A DNA stretch of 64,000 nt, taken from contig NZ_JAUSPS010000074.1 of NCBI RefSeq assembly GCF_030652775.1, positions 16,154-80,153 of the forward strand, given 5' to 3'. This DNA comes from Acetobacterium sp. GTDB taxonomy: Bacteria; Bacillota; Clostridia; Eubacteriales; Eubacteriaceae. Below the pieces are notes generated by a model, which ran no database searches, was not told the DNA's origin, and was given only the letters and a program-made list of their open reading frames with translations. Below, in pieces: positions 31,978 to 41,264 of the stretch. Position numbers and translations under genes: made by a program. The stretch's first letter is position 1, and each line of letters begins with the position of its first letter.

Positions 31978-31993
31978 TGGCACGTTTATTGCT
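31978..31993 (+). promoter_or_regulatory. sigma-54 (RpoN) promoter of the aldehyde oxidoreductase operon
   Basis: TGGCAC-GTTTA-TTGCT matches the -24/-12 consensus TGGCAC-N5-TTGCA/T, with GG and GC exactly 10 nt apart. The first gene starts 67 nt downstream. An enhancer-binding activator is encoded in the same gene region (45416-47338). Confidence 0.88.
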
Positions 31994-32059
31994 ATATACT
32001 ACAACCATCATTAGTAACGCAGTGAAAATGATACAGATCAAGCTAATGGAGGAAACAAT

Positions 32060-33082
32060 ATGAAGGTAGTACCTGTTCGTGAATCAGTGGGTATGTTCCT
32101 GGCACATGATATGACCCAGATCATCCCTGGGGAGTTTAAAGGAGCAGCATTTAAGAAGGGGCATATTGTGCAGGAAGAAGACATTCCCCGATTATTGAAC
32201 ATGGGAAAAGAACACATCGCCATTATTGAATTTAATGATGGAACAATCCATGAAGACGACGCAGCGCTCAGATTGGGACAGGCAGCCTCGGGAACCGGAG
32301 TTGAATACGTTGGTACATCCGAAGGAAAAGTGACAATGACTGCGACTCAATCAGGACTGCTTAAAATAAATGTGCCGGTTCTTCAGGAGATCAACGAATT
32401 GGGCGAAATGATGATGGCCACCCTTCATACCGATACCATGGTAACAAAGGGAACCCTCGTCGGCGCTACCCGGATCATCCCGCTTTCCATTGAAAATGAA
32501 AAACTGATTAAGATGGAAGAATTGTGCGCAAGAAGTAAACCAATTGTCGAAGTACTGCCGTTGAGAAAATTCAAAGTTGGGGTTGTAACGACTGGCAATG
32601 AAATTTTTTATGGCCGGATCGAAGACAAGTTTGGAGATGTGATTAGAGAGAAATTTGCAGAACTTGGTTCTGAAGTATTTAAACAGGTTTTTTCTCGGGA
32701 TGACTCGGACATGATTGCTAAGTGCATCCTCGGTTTAATAGAAGAAGGGGCAGACATTGTCACCGTAACCGGCGGAATGTCTGTCGATCCGGATGATGTA
32801 ACACCGGAAGGGATTGGGAAAACAGGAGCCAAGTTTGTCTCCTATGGAGCACCCACTTTGCCTGGTGCCATGTTTTTACTTTCATATCGGGATGATATTC
32901 CGGTGCTGGGATTACCCGGTTGCATTATGTACAGCCACCGAACCGTATTTGATTTAGTGGTACCAAAGTTGATGGTCGGCGAAAGATTAACCCCCAAAGA
33001 CATATCCAAACTGGGACACGGAGGACTATGCTCCACCTGTCCGGAATGTCATTATCCCAATTGCGGATTTGGAAAAGGTTGA
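32060..33082 (+). CDS. molybdopterin-binding protein (MoeA/MogA-like domain)
   Basis: A 340-aa protein. The C-terminal half contains the MoaB/Mog fold (VGVVTTGNEI near residue 176, VTVTGGMSVDPDDVTPEGI near 234 and LPGAMFLLSY) that binds molybdopterin. The N-terminal half resembles a MoeA-like region but lacks the complete MoeA fold. It ends in a cysteine-rich tail, CSTCPECHYPNCGFGKG, which could bind a metal. It is the first gene after the sigma-54 promoter and 53 nt before the aldehyde oxidoreductase, so it probably helps to insert the molybdenum cofactor into that enzyme. AGGAGG-like sites precede both genes. Confidence 0.82.
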   Translation: MKVVPVRESVGMFLAHDMTQIIPGEFKGAAFKKGHIVQEEDIPRLLNMGKEHIAIIEFNDGTIHEDDAALRLGQAASGTGVEYVGTSEGKVTMTATQSGLLKINVPVLQEINELGEMMMATLHTDTMVTKGTLVGATRIIPLSIENEKLIKMEELCARSKPIVEVLPLRKFKVGVVTTGNEIFYGRIEDKFGDVIREKFAELGSEVFKQVFSRDDSDMIAKCILGLIEEGADIVTVTGGMSVDPDDVTPEGIGKTGAKFVSYGAPTLPGAMFLLSYRDDIPVLGLPGCIMYSHRTVFDLVVPKLMVGERLTPKDISKLGHGGLCSTCPECHYPNCGFGKG

Positions 33083-33135
33083 TTTTTGCATCCATATAGA
33101 GTAATTAGTTTTTAATATTTTAAGGAGGATTTCAC

Positions 33136-35862
33136 GTGGAAAAAAAGACATTGTTCATTAACGGGATTCAAAGGACGGTAATTGTTGATCCGGATACAAC
33201 CCTGGCAAATGTAATCAGAAAACAACAGGGGTTAACTGGAACGAAGGTAGGGTGCGGTAAAGCGGAATGTGGAGCCTGTTCAGTTATTTTAAATGGTAAG
33301 GTTGTCCGATCATGTGTCACCAAAATGAAACGGGTTGCTGATGAATCTGAAATTCTCACCATAGAAGGCGTCGGAACACACGATAACCTCCATCCTTTAC
33401 AATTGGCATGGATGGTTAATGGGGCAGCTCAGTGTGGTTTCTGCTCACCAGGTTTTATCGTTTCGGCTAAAGCATTGTTAGAAGAAAATGCCAGTCCAAC
33501 CCGAGAAGAAGTACGCGCCTGGTTCCAGAAACATCGTAACCTTTGTCGTTGTACCGGCTATATTCCCATCGTTGATGCGGTTATGGATGCGGCCAAACTA
33601 ATGCGCGGCGAAGTCAAAAAAGAAGATCTGTGGTTCCAGCTAAAAGAAGGCGATTCCCTGATTGGATCAAAATATGTTCGACCATCCGCTCTGGCAAAAG
33701 TTACCGGAACTTGGGATTTTGGTGCCGATTTAGGCTTGAAAATGCCTGAAAACACCTTGCATATTAAACTGGTTCAGGCTCAGGTTTCTCATGCGAATAT
33801 TATTTCCATTGATACTGCTGAAGCTGAAAAAATGGAAGGCGTATTTAAAGTTATCACGTGGAAAGATGTCCCTGGAACCAACCGCATTAATGGTTTGGCC
33901 TTCCCAACGAACTTAGGTGATGGCCTGGAAAGACCAATATTAAATGACAAAAAAATCTTCCAATTTGGGGATGCTTTAGCCATGGTATTGGCGGATACAC
34001 CTGAACAGGCAGAAGCAGCAGCGGCAAAAGTTGTTGTTGAAATCGAAGAGCTGCTTCCTTACATGAGTGCACCGGCAGCGATGGCTGATGATGCTATTGA
34101 AATTCACCCGGGAACGCCAAATATTTATTTCCAGACAAATATCGTTAAAGGTGATGATCCTGCTCCATTAATGGAAACTCTGCCTAATATCATTGAAGAT
34201 GACTTCTATGTTGGCCGTCAACCACATTTACCATTAGAGCCAGACGTCGGATTTGCTTACTTCGATGAAGAAGATAACCTGATGGTTCATTCCAAGAGTA
34301 TTGCCCTTCATTTCCATCAGTTAATGACCGCTGAAGCCATTGGGGTGGATCCTACTAAGTATTTCATTGCACAAAATCCTACCGGTGGAACATTCGGTTA
34401 TAAATTCAGCCCAACCATCGAAGGTTTATTAGGTGTAGCTGCTATGGTTTCAAAAAGACCTGTTTATCTCGAATTCAATATGTTCCAACAAATCACCTAC
34501 ACCGGAAAACGTTCACCATTCTTTATGAATGTAAAATTCGGGGCAGATGAAAATGGAATCATCAAAGCGATGGAATCAGACTGGTCAGTTGATCATGGTC
34601 CATACTGCGAATTCGGTGATCTGGTAACCACTCGTGGATCACAATTTATCGGTGCCGGCTACAATATTCCCAATATCCGTGGTGAAGGCCGAACCGTTGC
34701 CACCAACCATGCCTGGGGTTCAGCATTCAGAGGCTACGGCTCACCACAGAGTCTGTTCTCATCAGAAGTATTGATTGACATGCTGGCAGACCAAATGGGC
34801 GAAGATCCATTGGAACTGCGGTATAAAAATGTTTACCGTGAAGGCGACTTAACACCAAACGGATGTCCGCCAGATGTTATTGCCTTACCCCAGGAACTTG
34901 ACACCATGAGACCAATCTATCAGGCGGCCAAAGCAAAGGCTGAAGCTAAGAATAAAGAAGGCGGTACAACTAAATATGGCGTGGGTATCTCACTGAACAT
35001 TTATAGTTGTGGGCTTGACGGTCCAGACTCATCAGAAGTTTGGGTTGAATTATCCCCCAAAGGTGTTACCGTCGGAAACTCTTGGGAAGATCATGGTCAG
35101 GGCGCTGATATGGGCACATTGACCTTTGCTCACGAAAGCTTAAAACCATTGGGAATCAAACCAGAACAAATTAAATTGGTTATGAATGATATGAAATTCA
35201 CACCTAACAGTGGACCTTCAGGTGGTAGCCGAAATAATGTATTAACAGGGAATGCCATTAAAGTCGGTTGTGAAAATTTAATTGCAGCCATGAAAAAGGC
35301 CGATGGAACCTACAGAACCTATGATGAAATGGTTGCTGAAGGGCTGCCATTAAGATACGCAGGCATCTGGACAGCTCCTTGTACAGCTCCTGGTGTAGAT
35401 ACAAGTCAGGGGAACCCATTCCCAACCTACATGTACGGTGTTCTTTTATCCGAAGTTGCGGTTGACACAACCACCGGAAAAACTAATGTAGATAAACTGA
35501 CCCTTGTATCGGACTGCGGCGTTATCACCAATAAACTGGTTCTTGAAGGACAGTTATGGGGTGGTTTGACCCAGGGGATTGGTTTAGCCTTAAGCGAAGA
35601 TTTCGAAGATCTGAAAAAACATACAACTCTGACCGGTTGCGGTATTCCTCAAATTAAAGATGTTCCCGATGAGATTGTCTTGATTCATCAGGAAACACCG
35701 CGTCCATTAGGACCATTTGGAGCTTCTGGCGCCGGCGAAATGCCATTGTCAGCACCACACGCATCGATTATAAATGCGATTTTCAACGCCTGTGGCGTTC
35801 GCATTAAGCATTTACCAGCGTATCCAGAAAAAGTACTTGAAGGTTTAGAAGCCTTAAAATAA
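33136..35862 (+). CDS. molybdenum aldehyde oxidoreductase (MOP type, xanthine oxidase family)
   Basis: A 908-aa single-chain molybdenum hydroxylase, the length of Desulfovibrio gigas MOP (907 aa). Cys40, 45, 48 and 60 bind the plant-type [2Fe-2S] cluster and the QCGFCSPG and CRCTGY motifs (Cys100/103/137/139) the second. No FAD domain is present. The Mo domains contain the MCD-binding stretches GGTFGYKF and AFRGYGSPQ, and the catalytic Glu868 lies in GASGAGEMP. It oxidises aldehydes to acids with an external acceptor. The presence of a MobA-like cytidylyltransferase and two XdhC proteins supports an MCD, sulfido-Mo enzyme. Actual substrate unknown. Confidence 0.93.
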   Translation: MEKKTLFINGIQRTVIVDPDTTLANVIRKQQGLTGTKVGCGKAECGACSVILNGKVVRSCVTKMKRVADESEILTIEGVGTHDNLHPLQLAWMVNGAAQCGFCSPGFIVSAKALLEENASPTREEVRAWFQKHRNLCRCTGYIPIVDAVMDAAKLMRGEVKKEDLWFQLKEGDSLIGSKYVRPSALAKVTGTWDFGADLGLKMPENTLHIKLVQAQVSHANIISIDTAEAEKMEGVFKVITWKDVPGTNRINGLAFPTNLGDGLERPILNDKKIFQFGDALAMVLADTPEQAEAAAAKVVVEIEELLPYMSAPAAMADDAIEIHPGTPNIYFQTNIVKGDDPAPLMETLPNIIEDDFYVGRQPHLPLEPDVGFAYFDEEDNLMVHSKSIALHFHQLMTAEAIGVDPTKYFIAQNPTGGTFGYKFSPTIEGLLGVAAMVSKRPVYLEFNMFQQITYTGKRSPFFMNVKFGADENGIIKAMESDWSVDHGPYCEFGDLVTTRGSQFIGAGYNIPNIRGEGRTVATNHAWGSAFRGYGSPQSLFSSEVLIDMLADQMGEDPLELRYKNVYREGDLTPNGCPPDVIALPQELDTMRPIYQAAKAKAEAKNKEGGTTKYGVGISLNIYSCGLDGPDSSEVWVELSPKGVTVGNSWEDHGQGADMGTLTFAHESLKPLGIKPEQIKLVMNDMKFTPNSGPSGGSRNNVLTGNAIKVGCENLIAAMKKADGTYRTYDEMVAEGLPLRYAGIWTAPCTAPGVDTSQGNPFPTYMYGVLLSEVAVDTTTGKTNVDKLTLVSDCGVITNKLVLEGQLWGGLTQGIGLALSEDFEDLKKHTTLTGCGIPQIKDVPDEIVLIHQETPRPLGPFGASGAGEMPLSAPHASIINAIFNACGVRIKHLPAYPEKVLEGLEALK

Positions 35863-35885
35863 GCAAACCAAGTCTCATTACCAAA

Positions 35886-35920
35886 GGAATTGAAAGCTTC
35901 TAAGCTTTCAATTCCTATTT
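35886..35920 (+). terminator. terminator after the aldehyde oxidoreductase gene
   Basis: A 14-bp perfect stem GGAATTGAAAGCTT/AAGCTTTCAATTCC with a 2-nt loop and TATTTT. Between here and 36148 (about 230 nt) I see no gene and no second sigma-54 site. Confidence 0.8.
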
Positions 35921-36147
35921 TACATTAACCGGTAGTGTTGGCGTACACTGGACTTTGGTGTTTGTTTCTATGATACAATTGGATGAGATTACTCGCTTAG
36001 TATTAACGAAAGGATCACATGATTTGCGATCAGTTTCATACTCATTAATAATAAATTGTATATAGAAACAGACATCAGAACGAGTCAAGGTGACGATGTT
36101 TAGTTACTGCAATGGACTGAAAAATAAAAAGAGTTAGGAGACCAACT

Positions 36148-38520
36148 ATGAATTTAGATAAATTATTGGAAACCGGGGATCGCTGTATTCATAAGGAACC
36201 CCCAACCTGTACAGCCCAGTGTCCAGTTCATCTGGAAATCATCGACTTTTTATCAGAAATAGAAAAAGGGAATTTTCAGAATGCTTATAAGCTGATGGAA
36301 AAGAAAATGCCTTTTCATAATATTATCGGTCGGATCTGCGATCATCCCTGCGAAGCACCCTGTGAAAGAAGCAAGGCTGGCGGCTCCATCCGGATATCCG
36401 ATCTGGAGAAAGCAGTGCTGGAATATGGTGCCTATAAACCGAAAAAAGTCTGGCCACTTCCTAAAAATAAAGGGAAGGTTGCGATTATCGGCGGCGGACT
36501 AAGTGGTTTAACCACTGCTATTGATCTGGATAAAAAAGGTTATAGTGTCACAATCTTTGAAAAAACCAATCGATTGGGCGGGCGACTATGGGATTTTGTT
36601 GGTGAGTCCATGACTGAGGAATTATTACAGCAAGAAATGAAGGCGATTGCCGATAAAAAAATAACCATCCATTTTGATGCAACCGTAGATCAAAAAAGAC
36701 TGGCGGAACTGCTTACCGAATATGATGCGGTTTATCTGGGAACAGCTGCCTGGGAAGAACCAATCGAAGCGAATCCCGTTACCTTTCAGGTGGGCGATTC
36801 GACGCTATTTGTCGGCGGCCAGTTACTTAACAAAAGTGATTCGGTGATTTTGTCAGCCAGCTCCGGGCGACGGGCGGCTATTTCCATTGAGCGTTATCTG
36901 TCAAAGGTATCCCTTACCGATTCTCGCGACCGGGAAGGTGTATTTGAAACACCGCTTCAATTTGATATCACTAGTAAAAAGCCACTTCTTCCCATCGAAA
37001 AAACAGCGGCAATTTATAGTCGGGAAGAAGCCATCGAAGAAGCACAACGCTGTGTTAAATGTCAGTGCCGCAAATGCATTGAAGGTTGTGTCCATCTTCG
37101 TAAATTTGAAATGTCTCCGGATGCCTATATTCGGCAAATCAACCACAGTGAACGGATTATTTTAGGAACGCATTATGCCAATAAAATGATTAATTCCTGC
37201 GCTGAATGCGGTCTCTGCAAGGAAGAGTGCTTTCTCGACATCAGCATGAACGACGTCATTCATGAAACCCGGGAAAGTATGGTGCAGCGGGGAAAGATGC
37301 CAGTATCAGCCCATGACTTTGCCTTAAAAGACATGGCCTTTTCCAACAGCTCTCGTTTTTCATTGGTGCGGAAACAACCCAGCAAAGAGGAATCCAAAGA
37401 TCTGTTTTACTATCCGCTGATTTCCTTTTCGGATTATGTCAAAGGACTATACAAGGGTACTGGCAAAACGGAATATCTTTTCTACCCCGGCTGTCAGTTG
37501 CCGGCATCCTATCCGGACGATATCAAAAGCATCTACGAGTACCTGGTCGGTCATGTCAAAGGCGATGTCGGGATTTATCTGGGCTGCTGTGGAGCGCCGG
37601 CTGATTGGGCTGGACAACAGGGCTTGATGAACGAAAACATTGAAGCGATTAAAAAAGTCTGGACAGAAATGGAACAGCCAACCTTTATTTTGGCCTGTTC
37701 CAGCTGCATTCGTATTTTTGAGAAATATTTGCCAGAAATTAAAGTTGAGTCGCTCTGGGATATTTATGTCCGAGAGGGCTTGCCGAACAAAGATCACATT
37801 AAAATCCCACAGACCTTAAGCATTCACGATGCCTGCGGTACCCGGGAAAACAGTGATCTTCATGAGAGCGTTCGAAAAATCGTAGCTAAACTGGGTTACG
37901 GAATTGAAGAACTGGAATACACGAAAGAAAAAACAAAATGCTGCGGATATGGCGGACTGGTTTATTACGCCAATCGGGAACAGTCCAATGCGTTTGTTTC
38001 CGAACGCATCGGTGAAAGTGAGAATGATCTGCTGGTTTACTGTGCCATGTGTAAGGATCTTTTCGTCTCCGGCGGCAAACGAACCTACCATTTGCTGGAT
38101 TTGATTTATCCTAAGGACGAGGGCGAATCGGCCACCCGCAAAATGCCAACTTTGTCGGAACGCCATCAGAATAGAAGTCGTGTTAAACAAATCCTATTAA
38201 AAGAAATCTGGCGAGAGGAACCCCTGGAAGGCGTGATGGAAGATAACTTTACCCTGATTATCCCCGAAGATGTAAAAAAGAACATTGAGGATCGCTATAT
38301 CTTGATGGAAGATATCCAGGCGGTGCTCAAGAATGCCGAAGCAAAAAACGAACGTTTCTGCAACCCAGACACCGGCGAGTATCTTGCCAAACTAAGGCGG
38401 GATAATGTTACCTTTTGGGTTAAATATGAAAAAGAAGAGGAGTCTTTCCTGATTAAAAGCGTCTACAGCCACCGCATGGAAATATTGGAAGAGGATGGAA
38501 ATAGTGGAGGAACGAAATGA
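36148..38520 (+). CDS. Fe-S flavoprotein: pyridine nucleotide-disulfide oxidoreductase with CCG domains
   Basis: A 790-aa fusion. Residues 1-100 have a GltD-like Fe-S region (CTAQCPVH, CDHPCEAPC), followed by an FAD motif IIGGGLSGL near 113, two further cluster motifs (CVKCQCRKCIEGC near 310, CAECGLCKEEC near 350), and two CCG domains as in HdrB/GlpC (GCCGAPADW near 480, KCCGYGG near 598). A C-terminal ~90-residue part is not recognised. The architecture fits the 'dicluster-binding' oxidoreductase encoded near D. vulgaris DVU_1557, as I recall. It may be the electron acceptor of the aldehyde oxidoreductase or a reductant for its maturation. It overlaps the next gene by 4 nt. Confidence 0.85.
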   Translation: MNLDKLLETGDRCIHKEPPTCTAQCPVHLEIIDFLSEIEKGNFQNAYKLMEKKMPFHNIIGRICDHPCEAPCERSKAGGSIRISDLEKAVLEYGAYKPKKVWPLPKNKGKVAIIGGGLSGLTTAIDLDKKGYSVTIFEKTNRLGGRLWDFVGESMTEELLQQEMKAIADKKITIHFDATVDQKRLAELLTEYDAVYLGTAAWEEPIEANPVTFQVGDSTLFVGGQLLNKSDSVILSASSGRRAAISIERYLSKVSLTDSRDREGVFETPLQFDITSKKPLLPIEKTAAIYSREEAIEEAQRCVKCQCRKCIEGCVHLRKFEMSPDAYIRQINHSERIILGTHYANKMINSCAECGLCKEECFLDISMNDVIHETRESMVQRGKMPVSAHDFALKDMAFSNSSRFSLVRKQPSKEESKDLFYYPLISFSDYVKGLYKGTGKTEYLFYPGCQLPASYPDDIKSIYEYLVGHVKGDVGIYLGCCGAPADWAGQQGLMNENIEAIKKVWTEMEQPTFILACSSCIRIFEKYLPEIKVESLWDIYVREGLPNKDHIKIPQTLSIHDACGTRENSDLHESVRKIVAKLGYGIEELEYTKEKTKCCGYGGLVYYANREQSNAFVSERIGESENDLLVYCAMCKDLFVSGGKRTYHLLDLIYPKDEGESATRKMPTLSERHQNRSRVKQILLKEIWREEPLEGVMEDNFTLIIPEDVKKNIEDRYILMEDIQAVLKNAEAKNERFCNPDTGEYLAKLRRDNVTFWVKYEKEEESFLIKSVYSHRMEILEEDGNSGGTK

Positions 38521-38723
38521 AACACGAAAGTAATGACCAAACAAAGTGGCTCTGTGATAAATGCCAGCGAGAACTGGAATTAGCCAAGGTGAAGGTTCGC
38601 TATATGGAAGGGAATTTCGAAGTGGATCTGATGAAGTGTCCGACCTGTAATCAGGTATTTATTGACGAAGCGCTGGCTCTGGGGAAGATGAAGGAAGTAG
38701 AAGAAGGACTGGAGGACAAATAA
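38517..38723 (+). CDS. small two-CxxC redox/zinc protein (DVU_1557-like)
   Basis: A 68-aa protein with LCDKCQREL near residue 13 and KCPTCNQVF near residue 40, spaced like a zinc ribbon or rubredoxin-like site. Its start overlaps the preceding stop (ATGA) and its stop abuts the next start codon. Proteins of this size in the same position of aldehyde oxidoreductase clusters have been called DVU_1557-family redox proteins. Binding of zinc or iron by the four cysteines is likely; the role is unknown. Confidence 0.75.
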   Translation: MKHESNDQTKWLCDKCQRELELAKVKVRYMEGNFEVDLMKCPTCNQVFIDEALALGKMKEVEEGLEDK

Positions 38724-39440
38724 TTGTCTGGAAATTGTGCCTACGAAAGTCCTCAGATGACCGAGCTTCTGGGTGAAACCCTGCGGCCGGGGGGATTTGA
38801 TTTAACCGACAAGGGTGTCGCATGTTGTCACTGGACATCAGCCGATTTATTGCTGGATCTGGGATGCGGACAGGGAGCCACGGTCCGCTACCTGGACCAG
38901 ACCCATGGGCTGAATGCGGTAGGGATTGATCCCTCCCATAAGCTGCTTGCCATGGCCCGAAAAAACAATCCCGATAAAAGCTTTCTGATTGGCAGCGGTG
39001 AAGCGATTCCCTTTCAGGATGATTTATTTCAGGGGGTGTTGTCCGAGTGCACGCTTTCGCTAATGACAGATATGACTGCTGCCCTGAAAGAGGTTTATCG
39101 GGTGATGAAAAATAACGGGACTTTTTTTATCACCGATGTCTATGCTCGAAATCCTGAATCGCTTGAAGCGATGAAAACCCATGAGTTTGAGAGTTGTATG
39201 CGCGGTTTATACGATTTAAAACAGGTGCAGATTGATGTCGAAAGTGCAGGTTTTGAGATTATATTACTTGAAGACCACAGTGAGTTGCTCAAACAACTGC
39301 TGGTCAAAACGATCTTTGAATTTGGCTCGATGAATGCATTCTGGCAAAAAACTGGCGGTGCTTGTGCAACCGGATTTCAGGAGACACTTAAAATGTGCAA
39401 ACCGGGCTACTATATGATGATCGCAAGAAAGGCGGAATAA
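38724..39440 (+). CDS. SAM-dependent methyltransferase (DVU_1556-like)
   Basis: A 238-aa class I methyltransferase with motif I LLDLGCGQGATV near residue 50 and the acidic residue in VGIDPSHKL. The start is a TTG directly after the preceding stop codon, preceded by TGGAGG. The short N-terminus contains CAYES and VACCHW cysteines. It belongs to the aldehyde oxidoreductase maturation cluster; what it methylates is not known. A small molecule or cofactor precursor seems as likely as a protein. Confidence 0.83.
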   Translation: MSGNCAYESPQMTELLGETLRPGGFDLTDKGVACCHWTSADLLLDLGCGQGATVRYLDQTHGLNAVGIDPSHKLLAMARKNNPDKSFLIGSGEAIPFQDDLFQGVLSECTLSLMTDMTAALKEVYRVMKNNGTFFITDVYARNPESLEAMKTHEFESCMRGLYDLKQVQIDVESAGFEIILLEDHSELLKQLLVKTIFEFGSMNAFWQKTGGACATGFQETLKMCKPGYYMMIARKAE

Positions 39441-39443
39441 GAT

Positions 39444-39896
39444 ATGGACGAACTGAAATTTGAACTTTTTCGACTGGGAACCGAAGGCTATTGTTGCAGT
39501 CAAATTATGCTTAAGCTGGCGTTGGATATGGAAGAAATTGAGAATCAAGACCTCATCCGAGTAATGAATGGACTATGTAACGGGATTGGGGGCAATCAGA
39601 AGACCTGCGGCGTTTTGACTGGCGGCATTGGAGTCATTGGTTTATATGCCGGAAAAGGAAAAGCTCGGGAATATACTAAGGATAATTTTGGGAGTATGAT
39701 TAAAGAATACATGGATTGGTTTGAAGAACGCTTTGAGAGCACCGAATGTATGGATCTTATTGGCGTTTACCGATTTACCGACGAAAACAACCAGCCTTAT
39801 CCAGTGAAATGCGGCGATACCCTGCTGGAAAGCTTTGAGAAGGTGGTCGAGATACTCCAGGAAAACGGTTATACATTTGGAAACAGGGAGCAGTAG
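39444..39896 (+). CDS. C-GCAxxG-C-C family protein (DVU_1555-like)
   Basis: A 150-aa protein of the C_GCAxxG_C_C family, with YCCSQ near residue 12, a NGIGGNQKTCGVLTGG motif near residue 47 replacing the usual GCAGG sequence, and later cysteines (STECMDLIG, KCGDTL). Members may bind a metal or be redox-active and often accompany oxidoreductases. Gap to the previous gene is 3 nt. Here it is part of the molybdenum enzyme maturation set; its precise job is unknown. Confidence 0.82.
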   Translation: MDELKFELFRLGTEGYCCSQIMLKLALDMEEIENQDLIRVMNGLCNGIGGNQKTCGVLTGGIGVIGLYAGKGKAREYTKDNFGSMIKEYMDWFEERFESTECMDLIGVYRFTDENNQPYPVKCGDTLLESFEKVVEILQENGYTFGNREQ

Positions 39897-39904
39897 GAAG
39901 AAAA

Positions 39905-41257
39905 ATGAAGCAAATCATTGCAACGACTAAAAGCCTTTGCCCCGTCTGTCTAAAAAAAATAAATGCCATCATTTGGTCTAAAAATAAGGAAACCTATATG
40001 GAAAAATCTTGCCCCGAGCATGGTCGTTTTAAAGCGTTGCTGTGGCGGGGCAGTATGCCGATGGAAAAATGGGTGCGAAATAAAATCCCGGCTACCATCG
40101 AAAAACCGAATACCCAGGTCGATAAAGGCTGTCCCTATGATTGTGGGCTCTGTGCTGATCATCGCCAGCATACCTGTACGGCTCTTATTGAAGTAACCCA
40201 GCGCTGCAATCTCAGTTGTTCCTTTTGCTTTGCGGATGCAAATGGAAGCAGTGTGCCAGATCTGACCATCGACACCATTGCGTCGATGTATACCAGTGTT
40301 ATGGAAACTTCTGGTAATTGTAATATTCAGTTATCCGGTGGGGAACCAACCTTGAGGGATGATCTGCCGCAAATCATTGAATTGGGACATCAGATCGGTT
40401 TTTCCTTTATTCAAATCAATACCAATGGCATCCGTTTGGGTGAGGACGAAGCTTTTGTCAAACGATTAAAAGCGGCGGGACTTAACTCGGTTTTTTTGCA
40501 ATTTGATGGAACCAATGATGGGATTTTTGAAAAGCTGAGAGGGAAGCCATTACTGGCAACAAAAATAAAGGCGCTGGAAAACTGTCGAAAATATAATATC
40601 GGGGTGGTACTAGTGCCAACCCTGGTAAGCGAAGTCAATGATGACGATCTTGGTAACATTATCAATTTTGGATTGGATTGGGTTCCCACCGTCAAAGGGG
40701 TTCATATCCAGCCAGCCAGTTATTTTGGACGGATTCCCAATTTACCGGTGGAAGAAAAGCGGTTGACGTTAGGGGATATCATGGACAGAATTGAAGATCA
40801 GACCGCAGGGCGAATCAGAAAGAAAAGTTTTTCGCCGCCGGGATGTGAAAATGCCCGGTGTTCCTTTCATGGGAATTACATCCTTAAGGAAAATAATGAA
40901 TTGATATCAGTGAATAATCCCGCCAATTGCTGCGGAAATGAACAAGCAGAAGAAGGCGCAAACAAAACCAAAGCCCATGTCTCCCGCAAATGGCGTAGCA
41001 ATGAATTGACAACGGAAAAAAACTGCAACATAAGTCATGAAAATACAGAGAAAGACGAATGGGATGAGATTCTGGAGCGGATCAACCGCTATTCCTTCAG
41101 TCTTTCGGCGATGGCCTTTCAGGATGTCTGGAATCTTGATCTGAACCGGGTTAAAGATTGCTGTATCCATGTTGTCAATCCCAAGGGTCAGTTGATCCCG
41201 TTTTGTATGTATAACCTGACCGACAAAAACGGTCATTCACTTTATCGCAAGCAGTGA
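39905..41257 (+). CDS. radical SAM protein (TrsS-like) of the aldehyde oxidoreductase cluster
   Basis: A 450-aa radical SAM enzyme. The cluster motif CNLSCSFC is at Cys101/105/108, with LSGGEPTLRDDL and QINTNGIRLG for SAM binding. The N-terminus has a cysteine-rich leader (CPVCLKK, CPEHGRF, CPYDCGLC) as in tetraether-synthase-like radical SAM proteins, and the C-terminal 140 residues add more cysteines, including NCCGNEQ. As I recall, some relatives carry selenocysteine; this one uses ordinary codons. It is presumed to modify a cofactor or protein required for the molybdenum enzyme. AGCAGTAGGAAG-type spacing shows coupling to the previous gene. Confidence 0.83.
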   Translation: MKQIIATTKSLCPVCLKKINAIIWSKNKETYMEKSCPEHGRFKALLWRGSMPMEKWVRNKIPATIEKPNTQVDKGCPYDCGLCADHRQHTCTALIEVTQRCNLSCSFCFADANGSSVPDLTIDTIASMYTSVMETSGNCNIQLSGGEPTLRDDLPQIIELGHQIGFSFIQINTNGIRLGEDEAFVKRLKAAGLNSVFLQFDGTNDGIFEKLRGKPLLATKIKALENCRKYNIGVVLVPTLVSEVNDDDLGNIINFGLDWVPTVKGVHIQPASYFGRIPNLPVEEKRLTLGDIMDRIEDQTAGRIRKKSFSPPGCENARCSFHGNYILKENNELISVNNPANCCGNEQAEEGANKTKAHVSRKWRSNELTTEKNCNISHENTEKDEWDEILERINRYSFSLSAMAFQDVWNLDLNRVKDCCIHVVNPKGQLIPFCMYNLTDKNGHSLYRKQ

Positions 41258-41264
41258 GGATACT

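Noticed and set aside
39905..41257. Selenocysteine in the radical SAM protein
   Set aside because: No in-frame TGA exists; all candidate positions are ordinary Cys codons, including the NCCGN site.
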